From Chalciporus piperatus (lineage: Eukaryota > Basidiomycota > Agaricomycetes > Boletales > Boletaceae), in contig JBBPTG010000004.1 of NCBI GenBank assembly GCA_038093975.1, forward strand, positions 62,001 through 126,000: a stretch of DNA of 64,000 bases. The letters are read 5' to 3'. The notes beneath the pieces are model-generated. The model ran no database searches. It worked only from the letters and a program-made list of their open reading frames with translations, and was not told the DNA's origin. Both the position numbers and the translations under genes were made by a program. This document shows positions 1-10,579 of the stretch, in pieces. The number at the start of each line of letters is the position of its first letter. The first letter of the stretch is position 1.

Positions 1-2346
1 TTTGCAACTCTGAGTCGACTGACTGGTGATGAACGTTTTGAGAAAGCCGCCTACAAGGCGTATTTTGCACTGTGGAACCGCAGGTCAGAGCTTGGTTTGG
101 TGGGTAACACTATCAACATCTGGACTGGTGTTAGTACTATCCCTGCCCCTTTCTGCGCAGTTCGCAATTAACAATATCTAGTCTTGGATCCCTCCAGAGA
201 TCACAAGCATTGGTGCGGGCATAGATTCTTTCTATGAATACGCTCTAAAATGGTACATTTTAAGCGGTAGGTTGCCCGCTCGTGTATCTTGCAATTCCTA
301 TGGTGACCGATTGTTCACAGGAGAGGTTGAATTCTTGGATGTTTGGCAAGAGGGGTACGCAGCGGTAATGCGGCACGTACGCTCTGCGGATGGTCACTGG
401 GTAATAGTAAAATCACCCTCCTGCCATGCAGTGCTGACTTTATTCAGTATCGTATTGTCAACCCGCATACTGGAGAACAATCTTATACCACGATGGATTC
501 GCTGTCCGCATTTTGGCCGGGATTGCAAGTTCTCGCAGGAGATGTTCCCAACGCGATAAAGTCGCATTTGACCTGTGAGTAGCCAGCTGGTGTTATTAAT
601 CGAAATATTAACTATTGGTAGATTGGAACATTTGGCGACGGCACTCGGGACTGCCTGAGGTGTGGGATGCCCATGCTATGCAGGCAACATCCTTCCAATA
701 TCCCCTTCGTCCCGAATTTATCGAGTCCACTTGGTATCTCTACAGGGTGTGTACTTCTGATCATCGCTGTTCAGCCGTTGTTGATAGGTTAAACAGGCCA
801 CCCAAGACACTTACTACCTAGATATCGGAGAACGTATTCTGAGAGATCTCACCATTCGAGCAAAAGTCGAGTGCGGGCTCACCGGAATCAAGGATTTACG
901 CACCAACGCAAGGGATGACCGTATGGAATCCTTTGCACTTTCGGAGACGTTGAAGGTGGTTTTTCTTTCTTGCCCGTGGCATCGGAGAGTCCTCTGACTG
1001 TTCCTTCTAGTATCTTTACCTGCTCTTCGATGAAGAAAACCGTCTCAACAGTGACGATTCTCAGTACGTTCTGAGCACGGAAGGTCATATTCTGACCCTT
1101 CCAGGACATGCTCTCAAGCCCATGTCAGCTGCACGCCGAAAGCTTCGTAGGGAGGAAAATCTCCAGTGCCCCGCATATCACCCCTTCCAAGGATTTGTCG
1201 CAAGTGGTGTCGTTGAAGGCCTTGTGCGCGGAGTTGGTTCACGTGGCGATGCCGACTATGCAAGAGAGCTGGTCGGACTAAAGCCTCAGCCGTTGGATGA
1301 GCATCATTGGTCTCCTGGTGGCTGGTGTGCTTTGCCTCAAATAAACCCATTCGTGAGATCTCTTTCCTGGTCCACTTGAATCCCTACACCTAACAAACGA
1401 CAGTCCTATGACTTTATTATGTCCCCAGGTGGCCGCGTGGTAGCAGAGGACCCAAATCCTGGTTCCCACAAGCTACAACCTGTAACGGATGGATTTATGG
1501 TCCATAACATTACTGGAATACGAGCCAGTGTTGTCAGTCGCATCGACGGCAAAGGATATGACATAACCAAACGTGGGTAGATCCGTCTCCATCCATAAGC
1601 TTGGTCCTCAACTCTTCGCCTTAGTCGGCCCCCATGCTGTCCGGACTGGTCAGCTGGTCTACATCAATGATACATCACTCATCCTCCACGAGGACACAAT
1701 TAAACCCCCCACCCCTGACGTCAGTCTACGGATATTTCTCGATACCGCAGATCCCATGGCTCCGTCATACCCTGGAATGGTGGAAACAAACGCTCAAGTT
1801 CATGTGACTGCCCACACTTCGTTGTTCGGTGCGGACGTGACCTCATCGGAGAGGTCAAAACCCCTGCTATTTGGTCGCGCTGAGGGGGCCCGTCTCAGGA
1901 GGGACACTACTAACTCACTGGGGTGCAAGCCCTATAACCATCATCTCGATGGGGACACTGTGCTTGTATGGAGGGGTCAATGCACCTTCCTAGAGAAGCT
2001 TATCTATGCTCGGGATGCAGGTGCATCTGGGGTCATCGTGGTCAACACTGATGATCTGCCCATCAATCCTTCTGCTACTGCGAGCGAAGTAGCAGCGGCT
2101 GGCAACCTAGACGATGTCGCGCTACTGCTACTGTCCCATACAGCAGGAAGGAACATTGATGCGATGCTGGACGCTGCTGGATTATTTGGGTACGGTAACA
2201 CTTTGTTTTCAATTGACCGTCCAGACGAATGGACCAGTACTAGTCAAACACGGACTGGTGGAGAGACAGACGATGATCTAGATCGCGCCCCACATGTCTT
2301 ATACATCAATGGCCATCCTCTACTTAACACCCGGTTGTTGGCATAA
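1..2346 (+). CDS. Htm1/EDEM-type GH47 alpha-mannosidase with PA domain (5' partial)
   Basis: This is the C-terminal part of an ER-degradation-enhancing alpha-mannosidase (Htm1/Mnl1/EDEM3 type). The family trims mannose from misfolded glycoproteins in the ER lumen and marks them for ERAD. The frame is open at base 1 and is spliced through several short introns (for example about 130-182 and 265-322). GH47 signatures appear in order: FEKAAYKAYFALWNRRSELG, IGAGIDSFYEYALKW, MDSLSAFWPGLQVL, GLPEVWDAH, YPLRPEFIESTWYLYR and the STEGH block. The last exon (from about 1573) carries a protease-associated (PA) domain with the VWRGQCTFLEKLIYARDAGA and GVIVVN motifs, as in EDEM3. No KDEL-like tail is seen. 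TAA is at 2344-2346. The signal peptide and N-terminal half lie outside the window. It converges on APRT. The family call is firm; individual splice sites are by eye. Confidence 0.9.
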
Positions 2347-2619
2347 TAGTATCTTAGAACATAGTCGGGTTTCAAAGATACCCCCCCGTTCAGGGCATCA
2401 GTTTTCGTATACCTACGTTTGCGAAGTTGAACGAATAAAAAATATACATACAGTGGTTCTCTTGATCGTGAAGTTGGCCTTTTGTTCATTTGGGAGTAAG
2501 GGGATAGTATAGGATGGTAAAAGAACAACATTTGCACGTTTGTGTACGAAAGAAAACACCTAAATACCTGGGCTACGAGACCTACAATAATGATAGGTAT
2601 TGAACACGTTGATCGTGTC

Positions 2620-3322
2620 CTACTCCTGAATGATCGAATAAACTGGGTCTCCAAAGTTCCAGTTCCCGCGCAATGCAGATATTTCGACGATGAACAAGTA
2701 TTCCAAGATAGTCCCGCCCTGCTCGCGAACCAGCGCACCGGCGGCGCTAGCTGACCCACCTGCAAAGCCGGAGAATGAGTGATGGGGTCGATTTTTCGAG
2801 TTAAGGCAACACTCACCGGTGGCGATGAGATCATCAACGATGACGACGCTTTGTCCGTGTTCGATAGCACCGTCTTGCATCTCAAAGGAATCCTACGAGA
2901 AATTGTGAGGATATGCAAGCGCAGAACGAGACAACCAACGTACGATACCATATTCCTTCACATATGAGGCCTGCTGGCAACGTCCGGGAAGTTTGCCCTT
3001 CTTCCTCACGGGCACAAAAGCGGCGCCCAAACGAAGAGCAATGATAGGTCCGATGAGGAACCCTCTCGCGTCAAGACCAACGACCACGTCCACCTTCTTA
3101 CGCACCGACTTGGGTATCGTATAAGAGGTTATGTGGTGCATAAAGTGGGTTATCAGGGTCTCGAACGCGATAGGGTCGCGAAAAATGGGGAAAATATCGA
3201 GAAAGACGATTCCCTGTCGAACGGTTTCAGAACGGGCTAGTTGAACGGGATTGGACACATACCTCCTTGGGGAAGTCTTTGTGTCTTGTGACGATACTTT
3301 GCAAATAATCAATGTCGGCCAT
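2620..3322 (-). CDS. Adenine phosphoribosyltransferase (APRT)
   Basis: APRT converts adenine and PRPP to AMP in purine salvage in the cytosol. The spliced protein is about 185 residues, normal for the family. Exon 1 (ATG at 3322) gives a short N-terminus ending HKDFPKE, followed by a GTATGT donor. Exon 2 begins GIVFLDIFPIFRDP, the usual APRT opening. GLDARGFLIGP and VPVRKKGKLPG follow. The next exon reads MQDGAIEHGQSVVIVDDLIA and continues into TGGSASAAGA, the PRPP-binding loop. The stop is TAG at 2620-2622. An intron interrupts the PRPP loop between ATG and GSAS, which makes the raw reading frame look garbled (stray ECCLNSKN residues). It is convergent with the mannosidase, with 273 bp between the two stops. 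Confidence 0.93.
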
Positions 3323-3705
3323 GGCTAACAACGTGGACAGCTACTAGGACCAGTTGGTGGCACAGGTTAAAGTGTGATTGAGGCGCTCGACGAACGCCCG
3401 TGATGAAGAAAAAAAATGTCTCATGCTAGAAACCGGAGTTGACAGAACCCTTCCTTATGCCGTTAGCAATGAAGGGATTTTATTGCCGAATTTGCATTAG
3501 CTTAGAGTCTTAGACTACTTCTTGCGCAATTCCTGACGGCTACCCTCGGCTACCGTCTCCAATCTAATCGTGCGGAACGCTGATCACACAGGGAGTGGCC
3601 GTGTATGAGGATGGGTCATGATGCTCATAGATTGATAAGTAGTACCCTTGTAGCATAAGTAGAGTGAGGTCATAGGCAGATACAAAGGTACAACGAGAGG
3701 ATGTT
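3323..3705. other. Intergenic: APRT promoter and eS1 3' flank
   Basis: This 383-bp stretch holds the APRT upstream region and the 3' flank of the ribosomal protein gene. I see no convincing ORF, RNA gene or repeat apart from a short A-run near 3410. Confidence 0.6.
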
Positions 3706-4675
3706 TTAGACAGACTCCAGGATCTCGGGCTCCTTGAAGTCCTTTACTACCCGCGTGCCGGTCTCCTGTAACAAGTGGTCAGGTGAGGAAGAACCATAAA
3801 TATGATGATACGCGTACATCAGTTGACTCGCCATGGAGCTCAAGGAGTTTTGAAACATCAAATTTGGGTGCCTTGAGAATCTTCACCTTGCGGATGTAGA
3901 CGTTTTGTAGGGGGTAGATGTTACGAGTGTGCTTCTCGATCTCGCGACCAATAGCCTCTGGCACAAACTTCTGCACTAGCTCCTTCAAGTCACAGCTCGT
4001 TGCTTCCCGAGTCATGATCTCGAACATCTTCTTGCGAATTTCACGGATCTGACCCGATTGGGCGTAAGTGGTTTTGCGCACTTGATTTGGACGGCGCTTG
4101 GTGAAGGCGATAGCGAAGAGACGGAGGAGGTAGCCGTCAGTGGTCTTGACGTCTACGTGTGCTTCGATGAGGGTTTGCCATTTGCGCACAAGGGAGCGGA
4201 GCTTGTCCGAGGTGAAGTCCATGCCGTGGAAGTTGGTGAGACAGTTCTTGCCCTGAACCTCATCGACCCGTAGTTTAATTTTGCGGAAGGACTGCTCCTC
4301 GTCCTTGTTGAGATCTGCTAGGGAGATCTCGATGATACGACCCTTTAGAGAGTCGTTGGCATTCTCTTCGTGGATATGTGAGATACGCGAGGAGAGATGA
4401 GAGATGAGACGTACTCAATCCCTGTGATCGGTTGACCAGAGTTTTTCCGACGTTCTTCACCTCGAAGATGGAAGGTGCCTTGATATCATACCATTCTGAA
4501 TGGTCGTCAGATGGGTGACAATGTGTTGGCTGAGGAGGTGCATACCCTTGCGAGAGAAGGGGTCGACGACCTTCTTCTTGATACCCTTCTTGCCCTTGGA
4601 GAGACGCTTGTTCTTTTGGGAGGGTTAACAGGCGAAGTGGACGATGAAGAATGGACATACTTTTCCTACAGCCAT
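3706..4675 (-). CDS. rps1: 40S ribosomal protein eS1 (S3a/S1 family)
   Basis: eS1 is a small-subunit ribosomal protein near the mRNA exit channel. Exon 1 encodes only MAVGK (ATG at 4675). The next exon gives [20 protein letters not shown], then [20 protein letters not shown], the characteristic eS1 start. The main exon carries the [20 protein letters not shown] block and [20 protein letters not shown], followed by [16 protein letters not shown] and the [14 protein letters not shown] block. The final exon ends with [11 protein letters not shown] and TAA at 3706-3708. Expected length is about 255 residues, normal for the family. It has at least four introns, as is usual for basidiomycete ribosomal genes. 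It shares a 145-bp promoter region with divergently transcribed atg10. Confidence 0.93.
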
Positions 4676-4820
4676 TGTTGAGACCGCGTTATGAAGTGAG
4701 CCGGCAGTTGGACGGGCTGCAGTGGTCGACGCTGAGCTGAAGTTTGTGTGTGTTGTGTAGCTAGTGGCTTGAACCTTATTTTCTGGTCCTGCTATTGTGA
4801 TTCCCACGCCACATCTCACT

Positions 4821-5499
4821 ATGACACTGACACGTCCCCAGTTCGAGATCGCGTGCAAAGAATTCATACGAGATCGACATGACTGGGCATGGAAAGAACA
4901 CACCGTGCGCATACATCCCCCTCTCATCCTCGTCGTTGCTCCATGCCAGATTAGTCTCTTCCAGGATTTGGCTACATGCACCGCATAGCCTCGCTTCATC
5001 GCATATCCGAAACCACTGATCATCTATCCGAACCGATCGACGATCCTGCAGCTGCCCCACTCTCGCCTGATCACCTTACATGCGATCAATATGTCGTCTT
5101 CTCGCCGACATTCAACGTGCCCACATTTTACTTCTCTGTACACGACTCAAGTGCGTGCCTGAGACGTATACCAAGTCCTCTTTGTCATCTCTACTCTTAG
5201 GCGGTGCACCACTCGTCCTATCAGAAATAGTACAGACATCTTTATTCCGTCAACATGCCTTCGTCGGCACTCATGTTACTACCTTCTCTGTCGGCCATCC
5301 CAGCTCAAACTTCCCTCTCCTCTCTTTCGGTGATCACCCTACGCTCGGATTGCAGTGCTGGTATTTGCACCCTTGCGAAACAGGTCCCGCTGTCGAAGAG
5401 ATATTGGCTGCGTCGGGCATCGATTCGCCAGATCGGCCCCTACGTTGGTTGGATGCGTGGTTCTTAGTTCTGAGTTCTGTCGTAGACCTTGGAGCTTGA
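4821..5499 (+). CDS. atg10: Ubiquitin-like conjugating enzyme Atg10
   Basis: Atg10 is the E2-like enzyme that conjugates Atg12 to Atg5 during autophagosome formation. I chose the ATG at 4821 (MTLTRPQFEIACKEF), which gives the family-typical start. The protein is about 190 residues over three exons. The first ends WAWKEHT at a GTGCGC donor. The second gives YMHRIASLHRISETTDHLSE and YVVFSPTFNVPTFYFSVHDS. The third begins GGAPLVLSEIVQTSLFRQHA and contains FSVGHPSSNFPLLSFGDHPT and CWYLHPCETGPAVEEIL. The HPC motif holds the family's catalytic cysteine. It ends LSSVVDLGA with TGA at 5497-5499. It is divergent from eS1. An Atg3-like E2 is the alternative, but length and motif order fit Atg10 better. 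Confidence 0.9.
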
Positions 5500-7282
<1,783 letters not shown>

Positions 7283-7641
7283 GGGAGGACGGTGTGCCAT
7301 GGACGAATCATCTGACGAATCATCATTCTGTGTTTTCATTAGCTCACATCCACAATCACATTTCCTTCGTATGTCCGCCCTTTGAGGTATGTGAGAGAAT
7401 CATTCCCAACACTCGAGATACATTCAAGACGACCTCACGCACATGCTAAATATGTTTACGCCCTTGTCTTCTCCCTGCGTGCTAGTGATTGACATTATGC
7501 GTATCAACAGAACCTGTACACCGTGTTATCTCTGGGAGGCACCATACGCGTTTGATGTCGTTTGAGAGCTCCAAGGCCGAACGCTTCTGTGGCGATAAGA
7601 AGTAGGAGGAAGTAGGAGGACATCTCCCCTTGTACTTTCCG
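7283..7641. other. Intergenic with a small tandem duplication
   Basis: This 359-bp stretch is the thiolase 3' flank and the region upstream of the permease relic. A perfect 10-bp unit, AGTAGGAGGA, is repeated twice in tandem at 7601-7620, just before the relic's ATG. No ORF is supported. Confidence 0.55.
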
Positions 7642-8707
7642 ATGTCTTTCGAGTCAGGCGCGCTAAAGAACGACGTGTCCGAGAAAATCTCTTCGGCTAC
7701 CGAGGATATCGACGAGAAGCATGGTGTCAGCTATTTCGATGGTGACGAGGCGCTCAGCTCGTTGGCGTCGGAGACTTGCGGGTCATGAACAGTGCAGGAC
7801 AGGACTTTGTCATCCCTACCATAGCTGCGGCGGTGTACTACTTCACCTAATATCTGTATGTTTCGACGCGCGATCACCTCATGTTATGAGTAAGTTATTA
7901 ATTATGCCTCTGGTTAGCGACAAGACATGCAAGGCAAGATGCAACAAATCTGTTTGACTCAACGGAGTACTGAGTTTTAACAGTATCATGGGCTTCCCGA
8001 TCGCTGGCCAGGTAAATTATTCATCGAAGGTCGCGCACCTTGGCTAATTCTGCTCTGAAGAACTACAACCTTGTCTCGATGGCTTTTCCCTCGGATTAAC
8101 CAAATAGATTGACGCCATGCTTCCAAAGCAAACTTTGATCCTTTCTACTCCTGGAGGCGTAGTCGGATCCGCGATGGTACTCTCCTGCGGGTGGTATTCA
8201 GACAAGAAGGTATGATCCACCTATACTCTATCAAGATGCCACCGATCCCTCACTGTTATCAAGAGTCGCCTTGGTACCTACTATCGTTGGTGCAGGTGAG
8301 TCGATTTCTATTCGCTGTCTTCCTCCATCTTGATTAATTTGCTTGGCAGCAATCATGATCAGTCTTCAGGGAGCTGGGCATGCCGAACTTGAAGCTTACG
8401 ATCAATGCGATGACAGTGGCGAGTTTCAGCATTGGCAACATGATCGGCACTGAGATTTTTCAGCCGAAGGATGCCCCGCTTACATCCCCCATCATGGTGC
8501 TCTTGACCGTGCAACTCAACGCGTCATCCATCCCACGCCGGATCAACGCCCGTCCAAATAAACAACGGGGACCGAAGCTCGAGTGTGGAGCGACGCAAAT
8601 GTTCAGCGAGAACGTGAAAGACATGCATTTGCCGATCTGACAGACAAGCGGTGAGTGACGTTTTCCAAATTTGACGTCACGCGAACTTGTTCTTCGTGTA
8701 CGCATAA
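7642..8707 (+). pseudogene. Decayed Dal5-type MFS permease
   Basis: This is the remnant of an allantoate/anion permease (Dal5 branch of the MFS). It opens with a typical cytoplasmic start, MSFESGALKNDVSEKISSAT and then DIDEKHGVSYFDGDEALSSL, and soon meets a stop. Helices 1-6 are missing. Later fragments still align with the family in different frames: ILSTPGGVVGSAMVLSCGW (about 8140-8205), VALVPTIVGAAIMISLQGAG (about 8268-8375, across an intron), LTINAMTVASFSIGNMIGTE plus IFQPKDAP (about 8388-8475), and a tail with DLTDK and a possible NLFFVYA end (stop 8705-8707). Membrane segments 10-12 are gone. Frame changes, in-frame stops and lost segments rule out a working transporter. It is not an obvious copy of the three permeases at 46-54 kb, which end in GFRYLL. 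Confidence 0.75.
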
Positions 8708-9005
8708 TGTTTTATTTGATTATTTGTGCAGTCGTGCATATGTTTCGGATAACTCGAGACCTTCTCTATGAACATTATTGCAACGTGAGGTTAGGCATTT
8801 TTGGAAGGATTTTAGGAAGCATGATCGTGGATTCAGATGATCGTTAAAAGCTGATCATTTCACGCTCATCATGACAGCTCTTTCTCACCCTCGCCCACTG
8901 ATTCCCCTCATATGTAAAACTCCTCCATTGCCACTCTGTTTCGCCTGATGACTCAAGGTGGTTCAGCTGCCTGGAGCGAACTCTCAAGAAGAACGTAGCT
9001 CACCT

Positions 9006-10336
9006 TTAGACGGTCTTCAGATACGCCTTCACAGTGCTGGGTGCATCTTCCATGAGCGAGTCCTCGGGTTCCCATGACGCCGAATCCTCAGGATATCCTT
9101 CCCAGATCACCAGGAACTCCCGGTCCCCATTCACCTCGCGATGATCCCTAATCGACTCCACCACGAACTTCTCCACCACCTCTGTCTCTGCCTCTTCCTT
9201 GCTCCTAATCCGAAGCACCCGCCTGGATTTATGAGCCCATGCCTTGGGAAGTCGCAGCTTTGGCAATTTCCCCGATGACTCGAAGCGGCGACCAGCGGTT
9301 TTGTTCATGCACTTGCGAATGTACTTGTCCAGCTCGCAGAGCGTGTGCTCGATATCGCAGAGCATCATTGGCAAGCGGTTAGGACCCAGGCCTTTGAATG
9401 TCAAGCCCAACCGCTCGAAATGATCTTCTTGGGATATCTGCATCCATCGAACGAGATCAACTTCCGCCGAGCGGGGAATGTTTTGGCGGAAGCACCTCTG
9501 TAATCCCCTCCTAGACCCGATACCTATTACTACCAAGTCATACTCGGAAAAGTTAACGACATTCGAATATGTCAGATTCAAGACCAGCTGGTAAGCAGTA
9601 AACTCGCCCATGCTCTTGAAAGTCCGCAGATATTCATAGACATCTGCGAGATACTTGGCCTGGCGCAACTGCGCGGGAAGTTCGCGCATCATGACCTCGA
9701 GTAAAGCGAGATGGTTCATGAAACTCTCTGCGAAACCGAGCTCGGGCGCCGGTTTCTGGTATGCACCGGTGTAGATGGAAACGCCGCTGTCATATAATTG
9801 ACGGAGGACCTTCTCGTACTCGGAGCGCTTGTAGGCCTCCCAGGTGAAGGGCTTGATGTTTTTGCGCAGGGCTTCGTACGTCCTGACGTTCGTATACGTG
9901 CTGAAGAGCAAGATCCGAAAGGTGACTTCTTCCGGTCGCTGTGGACCCTTTTCTACGACTTCAGAGACGATATATTGGCTGACCCGATCGAGGACCCGGA
10001 AGGTATTGCAGAATTTGTGGGATTGAAGAATAGGATCGTTCGTCCAACTGTCACGACGGTTGTCAGACAGGAAGTCAAACGTGTGGGCGATCATGCTTAC
10101 GGAGAAGGAGCGCCCGCGCGACGCTTTTCGTCAATGACATGCCTCTCTGCTGCCAGACGCCAAAACGTATCAAAGGCTGGTGTTGGCTCGTACACGTTGT
10201 CGTTGATGGTTACGGTCAAAGGAGGACGGTCAGACTCATCTCCGAAATGGAGCTTGGAGCGCTTGTTGCATGTCGAAGTGACGACCTCGTCCGACTCGAG
10301 TGTAGCAGCGGAGCGTTTCCGAGTCAACTTTGCCAT
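9006..10336 (-). CDS. HMUDK-helical-domain protein with C-terminal chromodomain
   Basis: This is a predicted chromatin protein of 425 residues. It has two exons, 10336-10101 and 10047-9006, with a 53-nt intron whose removal restores AGAPSPWTNDPIL. Residues about 1-45 are basic and disordered. Residues about 50-330 match the helical domain found in 5-hydroxymethyl-dU DNA kinases and related fungal proteins: FDTFWRLAAERHVIDEKRRA, PWTNDPILQSHKFCNTFRVL plus DRVSQYIV, FSTYTNVRTYEAL, SGVSIYTGAYQKPAP, SEYDLVVIGIGSRRGLQRCF and MLCDIEHTLCELDKY. Residues 369-425 form a chromodomain with a plausible methyl-lysine cage at F373, W394 and Y397. There is no P-loop, so the kinase half is absent. Work by Iyer, Aravind and colleagues predicted DNA base hypermodification systems in basidiomycetes using such domains. 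A role in reading or editing modified DNA in H3-methylated chromatin is inference. Confidence 0.8.
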
Positions 10337-10579
10337 GGATGAAGATATTACCTGGAGCTGTGTCAGTTACATGTTTTCACGAAGCTTCAAGGAGACATAC
10401 CGTACTGGTCAGATATTTGATGGTGTAACTTGGCTATCAGCAACTTCTTTTTAAAAAGAAAGAATGTTTGAACTTGGTTTGAACGACCAAGGTCTAAACT
10501 ACGTAACGTCATTTATCCGGAACGCGACGCGTCCAAGTCGGGCTTTCAATGATTTGCTACCGCTTGCACCGAACCGCCG
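10337..10579. promoter_or_regulatory. Shared divergent promoter region with overlapping uORF
   Basis: These 243 bp separate the start codons of the chromodomain gene (minus) and the disordered-protein gene (plus). An 80-codon open frame starting at 10464 overlaps the 10580 start codon in another frame and could act as a uORF for the rightward gene. A loosely palindromic element, GGTTTGAACGACC with flanking repeats, lies near 10475-10495. No TATA box is clear. Confidence 0.45.

Noticed and set aside
2244..2951. 235-codon open frame on the minus strand overlapping the mannosidase end and APRT end
   Set aside because: It is in the wrong frame relative to APRT and antisense to the mannosidase, with no family motifs; it arises from the overlap of two real genes' flanks.
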